Position numbers and translations under genes: made by a program. A DNA stretch of 64,000 bases from contig NZ_KV788388.1 of NCBI RefSeq assembly GCF_001807265.1, positions 62,001 to 126,000 on the forward strand. The letters run 5' to 3'. This DNA comes from Corynebacterium sp. HMSC05H05. GTDB taxonomy: Bacteria > Actinomycetota > Actinomycetes > Mycobacteriales > Mycobacteriaceae. Positions 26,757 to 36,468 of the stretch are shown piece by piece. The stretch's first letter is position 1, and each line of letters opens with the position of its first letter. The notes beneath the pieces are model-generated. The model was not told the DNA's origin, did no database searches, and saw only the letters and a program-made list of their open reading frames with translations.

Positions 26757-27442
26757 TATCGTTTCACCGCCAAACGGTTAGAGAGCCAGCCGACGAGCAG
26801 GCCCATGGGCAGGGTCAGCATGATGAATCCGAGCGCGAAGATGCCGAACACCGCGAAGAGCTGGTTGGCGTGGAACTCGATGGTGGACTTCATCAAAAGC
26901 GACGCCTCGGCCACGCCGATGACGGACGCGATTGTCGTGTTCTTCGTCAGCGCGATTAACGTGTTGCCCAGCGGCACGATCGCCGCGCGCAGCGCCTGGG
27001 GGAAGATGATCAGGGAGAAGATCTGCCCGAAGCTCAAGCCCAGCGAGCGCGCCGCTTCAGCCTGGCCGAAGTGCACGGTGTTGATGCCGCTTCGCAGAGA
27101 CTCGGCCACGAAGCACGAGGTGTAGAGGACAAACCCCAAGATGGCCAGCCGGAAGTTCTGGTCCGCTAGGAAGGTTTGGGACTCGCGGCTGGCGAGTTCC
27201 AGGCCCAGGTTCTGGTACAGCCCGAAGGAGCAGAACAGCACCACGAGGGTGAGCGGGGTATTTCGCACGGTGTTGATGTAGAACGACGAAATGCTCCGCA
27301 AGATACCGACGGGGGAGACCCGCATGGCGGTGAGAATCGTACCCAGGATCATCGACCCGATCGCTGAGTAGAACGTCAGCTTGATGGTGGTCCAGAACGC
27401 TGGCCACAGCTTGGGCGCGAGATCGGCCCACATTGCATCCAT
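26756..27442 (-). CDS. gluC: Glutamate ABC transporter permease GluC
   Basis: A 228-residue permease with about five helices and the EAA loop [20 protein letters not shown]. It pairs with GluD to form the channel. The ATG at 27442 ([16 protein letters not shown]) is preferred. It lies 51 nt after gluB within the operon. Confidence 0.92.
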   Translation of the reverse strand: MDAMWADLAPKLWPAFWTTIKLTFYSAIGSMILGTILTAMRVSPVGILRSISSFYINTVRNTPLTLVVLFCSFGLYQNLGLELASRESQTFLADQNFRLAILGFVLYTSCFVAESLRSGINTVHFGQAEAARSLGLSFGQIFSLIIFPQALRAAIVPLGNTLIALTKNTTIASVIGVAEASLLMKSTIEFHANQLFAVFGIFALGFIMLTLPMGLLVGWLSNRLAVKR

Positions 27443-27493
27443 AGCGGGAAACTCCCAACGGTGAAAACTGAATAGGAAGAGGCGGAGCGGGCG

Positions 27494-28366
27494 TTACTCG
27501 ACGAAGGAGAGGTCGCCGACGTTGTCCTTCTCCACGCCCTGGCCGCCGTCGAGGTTCTCGTCGACGAACTTGTCAAAGGAGCCGTCCTCGTACAGGGCAT
27601 CGAGTGCCTTGTTCACGGCCTCGAGCGCGCCCGGGTCCTCCTTCTTCAGACCGACGCCGTAGTGCTCGTTGGTGAACTCCTCGCCATCCTTCTTCAGCTC
27701 GACGACCTTGAAGTCGCCCGGGGACTGGGCGGAGTAGCCGCCAAGGATGGTCGCGTCGGTGGTCAACGCGTCGACATTGCCGTTGCGCAGTGCCTCAACG
27801 CAGGAGGAGTAGGTGTCGTACTCCTGCAGTTGCACGCCCGGGAGGGTGTCCTTGACCTTCTGCGCCGGGGTGGAGCCGGTCACGGAGCACAGGATGCGTC
27901 CGTCGAGAGACTCCAGGCCAGTGATCTGCGCGTCGTCGGAACGCACGAGCAGCGCCTGGTGGGTGAGCAGGTACGGGCCACCGAAGTCCACGGCTTCGGA
28001 GCGGGACTTGTTGATGGAGTAGGTCGCCGCGATCGCCGCGACCTCGCCGTTTTGCAGGACGGTCTCGCGCTGTGCGGACGGGGTCTCGCGCCAGGTGATC
28101 TCCGGGTGCTTCCAGCCGTTGTCGTCGGCGATGTGATTGACCACGTAGGTGATCACATCCACGTCCAAGCCGGTCATGGAACCGTCGGCCTCGCGCAGGC
28201 CGAGGCCCGGCTGGTCGTACTTGGTGCCGAGAGTGACGTTGCCGGCCTCGATCTGGCCGAGCAGGCCGCTATCTGTGGAGGTCTCATCACCGCCGCAGGC
28301 TGCGAGGGTAGTAGCCGCGAGCAAGACAGCGGCGGCGGACGATGCGATGCGGGTAGAGCGCTTCAT
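27494..28366 (-). CDS. gluB: Glutamate-binding lipoprotein GluB
   Basis: A 290-residue solute-binding protein anchored by the lipobox LAAC (about residues 21-24). It delivers glutamate to GluCD. The two-lobed type 3 binding-protein fold is supported by LDVDVITYVVNHI, VAAIAATYSINKSR and GRILCSVTGSTPAQ. AAGGAG lies nine bases before the ATG at 28366; an in-frame ATG 18 nt upstream is less likely. It lies 27 nt after gluA. Confidence 0.92.
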   Translation of the reverse strand: MKRSTRIASSAAAVLLAATTLAACGGDETSTDSGLLGQIEAGNVTLGTKYDQPGLGLREADGSMTGLDVDVITYVVNHIADDNGWKHPEITWRETPSAQRETVLQNGEVAAIAATYSINKSRSEAVDFGGPYLLTHQALLVRSDDAQITGLESLDGRILCSVTGSTPAQKVKDTLPGVQLQEYDTYSSCVEALRNGNVDALTTDATILGGYSAQSPGDFKVVELKKDGEEFTNEHYGVGLKKEDPGALEAVNKALDALYEDGSFDKFVDENLDGGQGVEKDNVGDLSFVE

Positions 28367-28393
28367 TGTGGGTCTCCTTCTCAAGAAAATGAT

Positions 28394-29146
28394 TTAGTGG
28401 GGCAGAATCTTGCCCAGGAAATCCCGGGCACGGTCGGACTGCGGGTTGGTAAAGAACGACTCGGGGTCCGTGTCCTCGACGATTTCGCCGTCGGCCATGA
28501 ACAAGATGCGGTCCGCGACCTTGCGGGCGAACCCCATCTCGTGGGTGACAACAACCATCGTCATGCCGCTTCGCGCGAGCTCGCTCATCACGTCGAGCAC
28601 CTCGCCGACCATTTCGGGGTCGAGGGCAGACGTGGGTTCGTCGAAAAGCATGACCTTCGGCTCCATGGCCAGAGCGCGAGCGATGGCCACGCGCTGCTGC
28701 TGGCCGCCGGAGAGCTGGGCGGGGTACTTCTCGGCTTGGTTGCCGATGCCCACGCGGTCCAGCAACTCCCGGGCGCGGGAAGTGGCTTCGGTCTTTTTGG
28801 CCTTGCGCACCTTCATCGGCCCGAGCGTGACGTTGTCCAGGATGGTCAGATGGGGAAACAGGTTGAACTGCTGGAACACCATGCCGACGTCCGAACGCAG
28901 CCGCGCCAGTTCCCTGCCCTCTGCGGGCAGTTCCTGGCCGTCGATGTCGATCGTGCCTTCCTCGATGGTTTCGAGGCGGTTAATCGTCCGACACAGGGTG
29001 GACTTTCCGGACCCCGACGGCCCCAGCACCACAACCACTTGTCCGCGGGGGATCTCGAGGTTGATGTTTTTCAGCGCGTGGAAGTCGTCGAAGTACTTCT
29101 CCACACCCACCATGCGAATCATGGGTTCGGCAATTTCCTGTGTCAT
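28394..29146 (-). CDS. gluA: Glutamate ABC transporter ATPase GluA
   Basis: A 250-residue polar amino acid ABC ATPase. Walker A is GPSGSGKS, the Q loop FQQFNLFPH, the signature [16 protein letters not shown], Walker [15 protein letters not shown] and the switch [15 protein letters not shown] precedes the ATG at 29146 by eight bases; another ATG at 29122 would match the shorter C. glutamicum protein. It is first in gluABCD and divergent from miaB. Confidence 0.93.
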   Translation of the reverse strand: MTQEIAEPMIRMVGVEKYFDDFHALKNINLEIPRGQVVVVLGPSGSGKSTLCRTINRLETIEEGTIDIDGQELPAEGRELARLRSDVGMVFQQFNLFPHLTILDNVTLGPMKVRKAKKTEATSRARELLDRVGIGNQAEKYPAQLSGGQQQRVAIARALAMEPKVMLFDEPTSALDPEMVGEVLDVMSELARSGMTMVVVTHEMGFARKVADRILFMADGEIVEDTDPESFFTNPQSDRARDFLGKILPH

Positions 29147-29296
29147 GTACCGCACCTTAAGCCATAGCTGTGAGTCAGATGACACAAATGGAAAAGAATT
29201 TTGTGGATCACCTGGAAAACCGCATACAGAACGCGGGTCGGTGACGGTAAGGCTGCGGTTAGGCGCAGACAGCTCACCTGGTTAGACTGTCTCGCC

Positions 29297-30823
29297 GTGA
29301 CTACGGCGAGCACCACCCAAAACAGCAATCCCCGCACCTACGAGGTGCGCACGTTCGGCTGCCAGATGAACGTGCACGACTCCGAGCGTCTTTCCGGCAT
29401 GCTCGAAGACGCGGGCTACGTCGCGGCCGATGCGGGCGAGGAGCCCGACCTGGTGGTCTTCAACACCTGCGCGGTGCGCGAGAACGCCGACAAGCGCCTC
29501 TACGGCTCGCTGGGCCAGCTGAAAAACGTCAAGGCCGACCACCCGGGCATGCAGATCGCCGTCGGCGGGTGCCTGGCGCAGAAGGACCGCGACACCGTCA
29601 TTGCAAAGGCGCCGTGGGTCGACGCTGTCTTTGGCACCCACAACATCTCTGCGCTGCCGGCGTTGCTCGACCGGGCCCGTGTAGAGGATGAGGCCCAGGT
29701 GGAGATTGTCGAAGCCCTCGAGGTCTTCCCGTCCGTGCTGCCCGCCAAGCGCGAATCCGCCTACGCCGGCTGGGTGTCCATCTCCGTGGGCTGCAACAAC
29801 ACCTGCACGTTCTGCATCGTGCCCAGCCTGCGCGGTAAGGAAGTGGACCGCCGCCCGGGCGAGATCCTCGCCGAGGTCAAAGCACTTGTGGACCAGGGCG
29901 TCTCCGAGGTGACCCTGCTGGGGCAGAACGTGAACTCGTACGGCGTGAACTTCGTCGACGAGGACATGGAGCGCGACCGCTCCGCGTTTTCCAAGCTGCT
30001 GCGCGCCTGCGGCGACATCGAGGGCTTGGAGCGCGTGCGTTTCACCTCCCCGCACCCGGCGGAGTTCACCTCCGATGTCATCGACGCGATGGCGGAGACC
30101 CCGAACGTGTGCCCGCAGCTGCACATGCCGCTGCAGTCCGGCTCGGACAAGGTGCTCAAGGACATGCGCCGGTCCTACCGCTCCAAGAAGTTCCTGGCCA
30201 TTTTGGACGAGGTGCGCGAGAAGCTGCCGCACGCGGCGATCACCACCGACATCATTGTCGGCTTCCCGGGCGAGACCGAAGAGGATTTCCAGGCCACCCT
30301 CGACGTGGTTGAGAAGGCGCGCTTCACCTCGGCGTTTACCTTCCAGTACTCGCCGCGCCCCGGCACCCCGGCGGCGGAGATGGAAGATCAGATCCCCAAG
30401 GCTGTGGTCCAGGAGCGTTTCGAGCGCCTCCACGCACTGCAGGAGCGGATCAGCGCGGAGGAAAACGCGAAGCTCGTGGATACGCGCCAGGAGCTGTTGG
30501 TGCAGGAGGACGGCCGCAAGAACGACCGCACGCATCGCATGTCCGGCCGTGCCCGCGACGGGCGCCTGGTGCACTTCGCGCTCGAGGGCAACATCGACGG
30601 CGAGGTCCGCCCGGGCGATATCGTCACCGTCACCATCACCGACGCGAAGCCGCACTACCTGATCGCGGATTCCGGCATCCACGAGCACCGCCGCACCAAG
30701 GCCGGCGACAACTCCGCTAGGGGAGAGGTGCCCACCACCGCGCCGATCGGGGTGGGCCTTGGCCTGCCGACGATCGGCCGGCCCGCCGCCGCTCCAGCAG
30801 ATTCCGCCTGCTGCGGCGGCTAG
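29297..30823 (+). CDS. miaB: tRNA-2-methylthio-N6-dimethylallyladenosine synthase
   Basis: A radical-SAM methylthiotransferase modifying A37 of tRNAs reading UNN codons, acting after MiaA. Of 508 residues, the N-terminal UPF0004 domain has cysteines 22, 58 and 92 for one 4Fe-4S cluster. CNNTCTFC (166-173) binds the second cluster and SAM. A TRAM domain lies near 430-500. The GTG at 29297 follows TAGACT by eight bases, so a leaderless start is likely. miaA lies 4 kb downstream. Confidence 0.95.
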   Translation: MTTASTTQNSNPRTYEVRTFGCQMNVHDSERLSGMLEDAGYVAADAGEEPDLVVFNTCAVRENADKRLYGSLGQLKNVKADHPGMQIAVGGCLAQKDRDTVIAKAPWVDAVFGTHNISALPALLDRARVEDEAQVEIVEALEVFPSVLPAKRESAYAGWVSISVGCNNTCTFCIVPSLRGKEVDRRPGEILAEVKALVDQGVSEVTLLGQNVNSYGVNFVDEDMERDRSAFSKLLRACGDIEGLERVRFTSPHPAEFTSDVIDAMAETPNVCPQLHMPLQSGSDKVLKDMRRSYRSKKFLAILDEVREKLPHAAITTDIIVGFPGETEEDFQATLDVVEKARFTSAFTFQYSPRPGTPAAEMEDQIPKAVVQERFERLHALQERISAEENAKLVDTRQELLVQEDGRKNDRTHRMSGRARDGRLVHFALEGNIDGEVRPGDIVTVTITDAKPHYLIADSGIHEHRRTKAGDNSARGEVPTTAPIGVGLGLPTIGRPAAAPADSACCGG

Positions 30824-30840
30824 GGCTACAGTTGGGCGAC

Positions 30841-31455
30841 ATGACGCAGCCCAACACCGAATCCCTTGCCCGCGCGGAGAAGAAAGCCGCATCCACCGTG
30901 GACATGGGCGTAAAACGCTGGGTGCTCGCCGCCGCGGTAGCCATCTACGTGGTGGCGCTGTTCCTGCCGTTCGTCGGCGGGGCGTCGCTGTGGCAGGTGC
31001 TTGCCGCCACCGACGCGGCGAAGGACGCCCAGACCGCGATCACGGAGTACGTCTTCGCGTGGATCTCACTTATCGGCGTCGGTGTGCTGACCACCCTTGC
31101 CGTTGCCACGCAGCGCTTCGCACTCGCGGTTCCCGCATGGATGGTCACCACCGTCTCGCTGGTCTATTCCGTGCTTGGCATCTGGCTGCGCAACTCCAAC
31201 GCCTCCGGCATCAGCCGTGGCCCCGGCTACTACCTGGTCGTGCTCGCGGTGGTGATCGTGGTGCTCACGGTGTTCCCGTTGATCCTGTCGCGCAACGAGG
31301 AACAGGAAGCCGTCGCTAAGCAGCGTGCCGAGGCGCAAGGCAAGGATGAGGTGGCGCTCGCGCAGCGCGCCGCGACGAGGGAGCAGGAGAACCCTTTGCT
31401 TATCGACGACCGCCGTGCCCGCGCAGCAGAGCGACACCGCAAGACGTTGGACTAA
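30841..31455 (+). CDS. Rv2732c-like membrane protein
   Basis: A 204-residue protein with four membrane helices (about 27-47, 68-88, 95-115 and 130-150) and a charged C-terminal tail rich in Glu, Ala and Arg. It follows miaB as Rv2732c does in M. tuberculosis. TACAGT at 30827-30832 is eight bases before the ATG, suggesting a leaderless transcript. Function unknown. The tail contains a copy of the dispersed 13-mer, read as LLIDD. Confidence 0.75.
   Translation: MTQPNTESLARAEKKAASTVDMGVKRWVLAAAVAIYVVALFLPFVGGASLWQVLAATDAAKDAQTAITEYVFAWISLIGVGVLTTLAVATQRFALAVPAWMVTTVSLVYSVLGIWLRNSNASGISRGPGYYLVVLAVVIVVLTVFPLILSRNEEQEAVAKQRAEAQGKDEVALAQRAATREQENPLLIDDRRARAAERHRKTLD
31396..31408 (-). repeat. Dispersed 13-mer CGTCGATAAGCAA, copy 5
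   Basis: TTGCTTATCGACG lies in the C-terminal coding tail of the Rv2732c-like gene. Confidence 0.65.
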
Positions 31456-31485
31456 CGGATACAAAACTGGGGCGGGTCCCCAGCC

Positions 31486-31581
31486 CGCAAAAGACGATAT
31501 CGGCGTTTAGCGTGACCGCCGATCCGCGACCTGGGCTTTTCCGGCGGGTCACCTTGTAAACGCCGATATCGGCCTTTGGCG
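31486..31581. repeat. Long imperfect palindrome between convergent genes
   Basis: CGATATCGGCGTTTA (31495-31509) and TAAACGCCGATATCG (31557-31571) are perfect 15-bp inverted arms. The match extends outward imperfectly for about eight bases (GCAAAAGA against CCTTTGGC). Inside, GTGACCGCC near 31512 and GGCGGGTCAC near 31543 pair again. The whole could fold into one hairpin of about 95 nt. It may be a bidirectional terminator or a small palindromic mobile element. No second copy occurs in this window. Confidence 0.7.
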
Positions 31582-31587
31582 AGCTGC

Positions 31588-32676
31588 CTAATTCTTCTGC
31601 CACGCGGTGGTGGAGGAAACCACCTCAGCGTCAAGCCCGCGCATGATGGCGTTCGCCGCGGGGGAGTCGGCGGGGTAGGAGCAGTAGACCGTCTCCAGGT
31701 CCTCCCAGATCTCCTTGGCGCGCGTGAGCGACGAGCGCAGCAGTGCCGAGCCGATGCCGCGGCCGCGGTGCTCGGGCAGCACGTAGACCAGGCCCAGCTC
31801 GCAGACTTTCGCGTCGTCGGCGAGGAAGCGCACTACCTCGCACAATCCGACGATCACGCCGTCGACGTAAGCGAGGCCCGTCAGCTGCGCGCCGCCGCGG
31901 TCCTGCAACCTCGCCCCGGCGTCGCGGATGCGCTCGAGGTCCCACTCGATGGTGTCCATGACCAGATCGCCGCGCGGGTAGTCGCGCGACGCCGCCGTGA
32001 GCAGACGGGAGAACTGCTGCACCTCGTCCGCGCCGGCCTTTCTCCGAGAGAAGAAACCGGGTCCCTCGATCACCGCAAACTCTGCATCCACCGTGGCCAC
32101 AGCGTCAGGCAGCCCCTCAATCGCGGAGATGGAAAACGTGCCCTGGTCCTCCCGGAACGCCGGCGTGTAGCCGTAGCCCCGCACGTTCGGCGGCTCATCG
32201 GCGTCAAGGGCGTGGGTGACCCACAGCTGGCGGGTGGGGCGGGACAGGCGGGCCGACAGGTCGTCGAGAAGCTTTAGCGCGCTTTCCCACGGCGCGTCGG
32301 GGATGGGCTCGCCCGGAAGGGGAGCGAGCTCGGAATCGAACGTGAAGTTCGCTTCGATCACGCCGCGGTCCTCCAGCAGGGGGAGGGAGACGAACAGCCA
32401 GGCGTCGAGGAAGTCGAGGTCTTCGGCGAACAGCTCCGGGTAGCCCAAGTCGGTGACCGGACGCAGGTGCTGCGTTGAAACTAAGCCGAACAGCATGGCC
32501 TCGGACTCGGCGGAGGGCTCGAGGCGCTTGGCGATGTGGGCGGCGGACACACCGGAGGTAGCAAGACCCGTGATGTCCTGGATGGCCAGCGTGGCGGAAA
32601 AGGCGTAGCCCCCGACCACGGCCTCGGCATCATCGCCGTGGTCTGGTCGGGGGAGAAAAAGGTGGGGGTGGAGCAC
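31588..32676 (-). CDS. GNAT family N-acetyltransferase (two-domain)
   Basis: A 362-residue protein. The C-terminal GNAT domain has the acetyl-CoA loop LPEHRGRGIGSALLRSSL and the GLVYV beta strand. The N-terminal half (about 20-200) looks like a second, degenerate acyltransferase fold, an arrangement like mycothiol synthase. The GTG at 32676 lies 14 nt after the DUF349 stop; upstream frame is a shadow. Substrate unknown. It probably shares an operon with the DUF349 gene. Confidence 0.7.
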   Translation of the reverse strand: MLHPHLFLPRPDHGDDAEAVVGGYAFSATLAIQDITGLATSGVSAAHIAKRLEPSAESEAMLFGLVSTQHLRPVTDLGYPELFAEDLDFLDAWLFVSLPLLEDRGVIEANFTFDSELAPLPGEPIPDAPWESALKLLDDLSARLSRPTRQLWVTHALDADEPPNVRGYGYTPAFREDQGTFSISAIEGLPDAVATVDAEFAVIEGPGFFSRRKAGADEVQQFSRLLTAASRDYPRGDLVMDTIEWDLERIRDAGARLQDRGGAQLTGLAYVDGVIVGLCEVVRFLADDAKVCELGLVYVLPEHRGRGIGSALLRSSLTRAKEIWEDLETVYCSYPADSPAANAIMRGLDAEVVSSTTAWQKN

Positions 32677-32689
32677 TCGCGCTAACTTA

Positions 32690-34051
32690 CTAGCCCTCGT
32701 TGACGGCCTTGGCGGCGACGTCGGCGAACTCCTGCCACTGCTTCGCCTGCTCGCGAAGGGACGCGGCCTTGGCGGCGTCGCCCTTGGCCTCGGCGGCCTC
32801 GGCCTGTTTGGTGAAGTCGTCGGCCTTGACCTGGAACTGGTTGACCTTGTCCTGCTGCGCCGGGTCAGTCTTGCGCCAGCGGGAATCCTCCGCCTCGGAC
32901 ACGCGCTGCTCGATGCGGCCGATCTTGTCCTCGAACTCGCGCACACGTCCGCGCGGGACAAAGCCGATCTCGTCCCACTTGTCCTGCAGCTCGCGCAGCT
33001 TCGCCTTCGCGGTGCCGAGCCCCTTCGTGGGGTCGATCAGCGAGTCGTACTCGGAAATCAGCGCGTCCTTCGCCTCGGCGTTGGCCTCGAACTCGCGGTC
33101 GCGCTCGGCGTTGACGGCGTTGCGGGCCTCGAAGAAGTGGTCCTGGGCGGCGCGGAAGCGCTCCCACAGCTTGTCGTCCACCTCGCGCGGGGCGCGGCCG
33201 GCGGCCTTCCACTCCGTCATCAGGTCGCGGTAGGCGCGGGCGGTGTGGCCCCAGTCGGTGGAGTCCTTCAGCGCCTCGGCACGCTCGACCAGCTCCTCCT
33301 TGGTCTTCCTGGCCTGCGCACGGTTGCGGTCCAGCTCGGCGAAGTGGGAGCCGCGGCGGCGGTTGAAGCTGTCGCGGGCGCGGGAGTAGCGCTTCCACAG
33401 CTCGTCGTCGGTTGCGCGGTCGATGCCGCGGATGCCGCGCCACTCCTCTAGGATCGCGCGGATGCGGTCGCCCGCGGCCTTCCACTCCGTGGAGTTCTCC
33501 GCCAGGTCCTCGGCCTCTGCGGCGAGCGCTTCCTTGCGGGCGATTGCCTGCTCGCGGCGCTGCGCCTTCTGCTCCTTCGCCTTTTCGCGCGCGGTATCGG
33601 AAGCGTCAATCGCCTTGTCCAGGCGCGCCTCCACAGCGTCGATGTCGCCGATCACTGCGGCGTCCGCAAGCGATGCCTTGAGCGCCTCCGCGGACTTGCG
33701 CAGCGCATCCGCGTCCTCCGGGTGGGCGCGCAGACGCGTCTCGATGAGCTCCACCTCGGTGACCAAGTCGTCGTAGCGCTGGCCGTAGTGCGCCAGGCCC
33801 TCTGCGGGCGTGCCCGCCTGCCAGGAACCGATCTGGCGTTCCTCGCTGCCGCGGGTGAGGAAGACGTTGCCCTCATCGTCCACGCGGCCGAACTTGGACG
33901 GGTCCGACGGCTCACGTGCCGGCAGGGGAGCCGGGGTGACGGTCTTCGCCGCTGCTCCGGGACGTGGCCCGGGCTTCTTTGCCATTTTCGCCATCGCTGC
34001 CGGCGACGGTGCCTTGGTGCCCGGGGTCGGAGTGGAGTTCGAATCGGTCAT
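32690..34051 (-). CDS. DUF349 domain-containing protein
   Basis: A 453-residue highly charged helical protein. A Pro/Ala-rich N-terminus (about 1-50) precedes three or more DUF349 three-helix repeats, seen as WKAAGDRIRAILEEWRGI, YRDLMTEWKAAGRAPREVDD and LRELQDKWDEIGFVPRGR. The C-terminal part is coiled coil. Actinobacterial synteny places it near miaB and miaA. AAGGA precedes the ATG at 34051 by eight bases, better than the ATG at 34060. Molecular role unknown. Confidence 0.82.
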   Translation of the reverse strand: MTDSNSTPTPGTKAPSPAAMAKMAKKPGPRPGAAAKTVTPAPLPAREPSDPSKFGRVDDEGNVFLTRGSEERQIGSWQAGTPAEGLAHYGQRYDDLVTEVELIETRLRAHPEDADALRKSAEALKASLADAAVIGDIDAVEARLDKAIDASDTAREKAKEQKAQRREQAIARKEALAAEAEDLAENSTEWKAAGDRIRAILEEWRGIRGIDRATDDELWKRYSRARDSFNRRRGSHFAELDRNRAQARKTKEELVERAEALKDSTDWGHTARAYRDLMTEWKAAGRAPREVDDKLWERFRAAQDHFFEARNAVNAERDREFEANAEAKDALISEYDSLIDPTKGLGTAKAKLRELQDKWDEIGFVPRGRVREFEDKIGRIEQRVSEAEDSRWRKTDPAQQDKVNQFQVKADDFTKQAEAAEAKGDAAKAASLREQAKQWQEFADVAAKAVNEG

Positions 34052-34187
34052 AGTGGACATCCTTTCCGCGGCCGGAGATGTGGCCGCACTGTGCCGCGCG
34101 TCGCGGCTGCCTTGCGCAATGCGTGCGATATTACCGGCACTTCACGCCCCGCGGGGATCAAACCGGGCGCTGGGTAGGGTTGTGCGC

Positions 34188-34754
34188 GTGAGATCAAACC
34201 TCTGGATCGTGCCGGGATCGCCAGCACTCGCGCTTTCGCCTAGCGACGCCGCTTCGCAACGCCTCGTACAGGCCGTCCGTGCGCTCGCAGGCGGGCTCGA
34301 CGGCAGGGCGATCGACATCGTCTGCTCGCTGGATGAGCGCTGGTATACAGCCCACACCGGGTCTCTCAAAGCCTGGGGCGGGCCGGAGATCACCGTGCGT
34401 GCAGGCAACCACCTCGGCGAGCTGGTCGCACGTTTCGCCCTGGGGGACCCGGAGGTGCGCGAGGTCCGCGGCGAGATCAGCACCCCCGACCCGGACGCGG
34501 TGACCGTGGTGGTGCTCGACGGCCCAGCCGGGCTGACCCAGCGCGCCCCGCTCGCGCTGGTCGACGGCGCGCCGGAGTACCACCAGCGTCTGTGCAGGTG
34601 GCTGGACGGTGGGCAACTGGAGGTCGCTGATAAGCAATTGCTCGAACCCGCGTTGTGGCACGAACTGGCGACGCTGCGGCCGCACAAGGCGACATTGCTG
34701 GACCACGACGACACATTAGGAGTAGGACGCTACGTAGCGGAGTGGAGCGTATGA
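34188..34754 (+). CDS. Class III extradiol dioxygenase-like protein upstream of miaA (Rv2728c-like)
   Basis: A 188-residue protein starting [19 protein letters not shown]. The position immediately before miaA, with a 4-bp ATGA overlap, matches Rv2728c, often annotated as class III extradiol ring-cleavage dioxygenase B-like. I see [19 protein letters not shown] and a late [13 protein letters not shown], but no clear catalytic histidine cluster, so enzymatic activity is doubtful. The GTG at 34188 lies seven bases after TAGGGT, suggesting a leaderless start. Confidence 0.6.
   Translation: MRSNLWIVPGSPALALSPSDAASQRLVQAVRALAGGLDGRAIDIVCSLDERWYTAHTGSLKAWGGPEITVRAGNHLGELVARFALGDPEVREVRGEISTPDPDAVTVVVLDGPAGLTQRAPLALVDGAPEYHQRLCRWLDGGQLEVADKQLLEPALWHELATLRPHKATLLDHDDTLGVGRYVAEWSV
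34629..34642 (+). repeat. Partial copy of the extended dispersed repeat
   Basis: GATAAGCAATTGCT matches the segment at 7289-7302 exactly, but the CGTC left end is missing. It is coding, read as DKQLL. Confidence 0.5.
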
Positions 34755-35650
34755 AACCGATTGCAGTAGTGGGGCCGACCGCCAGCGGCAAGTCCGCGCT
34801 CGGCATCGCGCTGGCGCACGAGTTCGGCGGCGAAGTGGTCAACGTGGACTCCATGCAGCTGTACAAGGGCATGGACATCGGCACCGCGAAGTTGCCCGTG
34901 GAGGAGCGCGAGGGCATCCCGCACCACCTGCTGGACATCTGGGAGGTCACCCGCACAGCCTCGGTGGCCGAGTACCAGTCGCTCGCGGTGGCGACGGTGG
35001 AAGAGATCATGGCGCGCGGCAGGGTGCCCGTGCTGGTGGGCGGCTCGATGTTGTACGCGCAATCGCTCATCGACGCCTGGTCGTTCCCGCCCACCGACCC
35101 CACCGTGCGCGCGAAGTACGAGGAGCGCCTGGCCGAGATCGGCGTGGACGCGCTGCACGCGGAGCTGGCCGAGGTGGATCCGCAAGCCGCCCGCATCATT
35201 GAGGACAAGGACCCGCGCCGCACCGTGCGCGCGCTCGAGGTGATCGAGCTGACCGGCAAACCGTTCCAGGCGTCGCAGCCGCCGAAGAACGCAGCACCCC
35301 GTTGGGGCACGCGCATCCTGGGGCTGCGCACGAACGCCGAGTGGCTGAACCCGCGCATCGAGCTGCGCACGCGCATGATGTTTGAGCAGGGGCTTATCGA
35401 CGAAACACGTGGCCTGGTGGACGCCGGCCTCGTGCGCGATTCCACCGCCGGACGCGCCATTGGCTACGCCCAAGTGCTGGCGATGCTGGATGGCGAGCTC
35501 ACCGAGGACGAGGCGGTGGAGCAGACGATTACCGGCACGCGCCGGTACGTGCGCCGCCAACGCTCCTGGTTCAACCGCGACCCGCGGACCGTGTGGCTGG
35601 ACGCTGCCGGCGCGGACGTTATGGGCGCCGCGTTAGACTCGCTGGCGTGA
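34751..35650 (+). CDS. miaA: tRNA dimethylallyltransferase
   Basis: Adds a dimethylallyl group to A37 of tRNA, the step before MiaB. It has 299 residues. The P-loop is GPTASGKS (about 7-14). [15 protein letters not shown] and the [15 protein letters not shown] segment are typical. It overlaps the genes on both sides by 4 bp (ATGA upstream, GTGA with dapF). It contains the repeat core GCTTATCGACG at 35392-35402, in frame as LID. Confidence 0.96.
   Translation: MKPIAVVGPTASGKSALGIALAHEFGGEVVNVDSMQLYKGMDIGTAKLPVEEREGIPHHLLDIWEVTRTASVAEYQSLAVATVEEIMARGRVPVLVGGSMLYAQSLIDAWSFPPTDPTVRAKYEERLAEIGVDALHAELAEVDPQAARIIEDKDPRRTVRALEVIELTGKPFQASQPPKNAAPRWGTRILGLRTNAEWLNPRIELRTRMMFEQGLIDETRGLVDAGLVRDSTAGRAIGYAQVLAMLDGELTEDEAVEQTITGTRRYVRRQRSWFNRDPRTVWLDAAGADVMGAALDSLA
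35392..35402 (-). repeat. 11-bp core of the dispersed repeat in miaA
   Basis: GCTTATCGACG is an exact 11-mer match but lacks the TT extension of the 13-mer. Confidence 0.5.
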
Positions 35651-36456
35651 AATTTATTAAAGCGCACGCCACCGAAAACGACTTCGTCGTCCTCATCGAC
35701 GTTGAGGACACCCTCGATGTGACCCCGGAGCAGGTCGCCTTCCTCTGCGACCGCCGCGCCGGCGTCGGCGGCGACGGGCTGCTGCGGGTGGTGCGCCGCG
35801 GGGGAGCAGACGGCAGGTGGTTCATGGACTACCGCAACGCCGACGGCACCATCGCGGAGATGTGCGGCAACGGCATTCGCGCATTCGCGCACGTGCTGGT
35901 GGCCGAGGGGCTCGAAGACGCAACAGAGTTCGACGTGGACACGCGCGCCGGGGTCAAGCACATCCGGGTGATCTCCGCCGACTGCGCCGACGCGATTGTG
36001 TCTGTGGGCATGGGCCGCGTTGAAGTCACTGGCGTGTCCACCGCGTCCATGGGGGAGGCCCAGTTCGCCGGCATCGGCGTGGACGTGGGCAACCCGCACT
36101 TGGCCTGTGTGATCCCGGGGATGAGCTCATCGGATCTCGCGGACATGCAGTTCGTGGCCCCCGAGTTCGACCCGGAGTTCTTCCCCAAGGGTGTGAACGT
36201 GGAGGTGCTCACCGAGCTGGATCAGGGAGGCGTGCACATGCGCGTGTGGGAGCGCGGCGTGGGCGAGACCCGCTCCTGCGGCACCGGCACCGTCGCCGCG
36301 GCGCAGGCGGCGCTTGCGGACGCAGGCATCGAAAACGGCTCCGTGATCGTGAACGTCCCGGGTGGGGCCGTCGAGGTCGTGCTTGACGGCGGCGAGGCCA
36401 CGATGACTGGCCCATCGACGATCGTGTTCCGCGGGGAGCTGGCGGACGAGTTGTAG
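35647..36456 (+). CDS. dapF: Diaminopimelate epimerase
   Basis: Converts LL- to meso-diaminopimelate for lysine and peptidoglycan. It has 269 residues. The two catalytic cysteines are C73 in MCGNGIRAF and C211 in RSCGTGT. The GTG start overlaps the miaA stop. The stop codon lies in a perfect small hairpin shared with the convergent gene. Confidence 0.95.
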   Translation: MKFIKAHATENDFVVLIDVEDTLDVTPEQVAFLCDRRAGVGGDGLLRVVRRGGADGRWFMDYRNADGTIAEMCGNGIRAFAHVLVAEGLEDATEFDVDTRAGVKHIRVISADCADAIVSVGMGRVEVTGVSTASMGEAQFAGIGVDVGNPHLACVIPGMSSSDLADMQFVAPEFDPEFFPKGVNVEVLTELDQGGVHMRVWERGVGETRSCGTGTVAAAQAALADAGIENGSVIVNVPGGAVEVVLDGGEATMTGPSTIVFRGELADEL

Positions 36457-36468
36457 GTTCGGACCTAC
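36453..36468. terminator. Hairpin containing the stop codons of both convergent genes
   Basis: GTAGGT-TCGG-ACCTAC is a perfect 6-bp stem with a tetraloop. The dapF TAG is 36454-36456, and the minus-strand TAG is the complement of 36465-36467. Confidence 0.55.

Noticed and set aside
34188-34754. Firm assignment as an active extradiol dioxygenase
   Set aside because: No convincing iron-binding His/His/Glu set can be seen; only position and general resemblance support the name.
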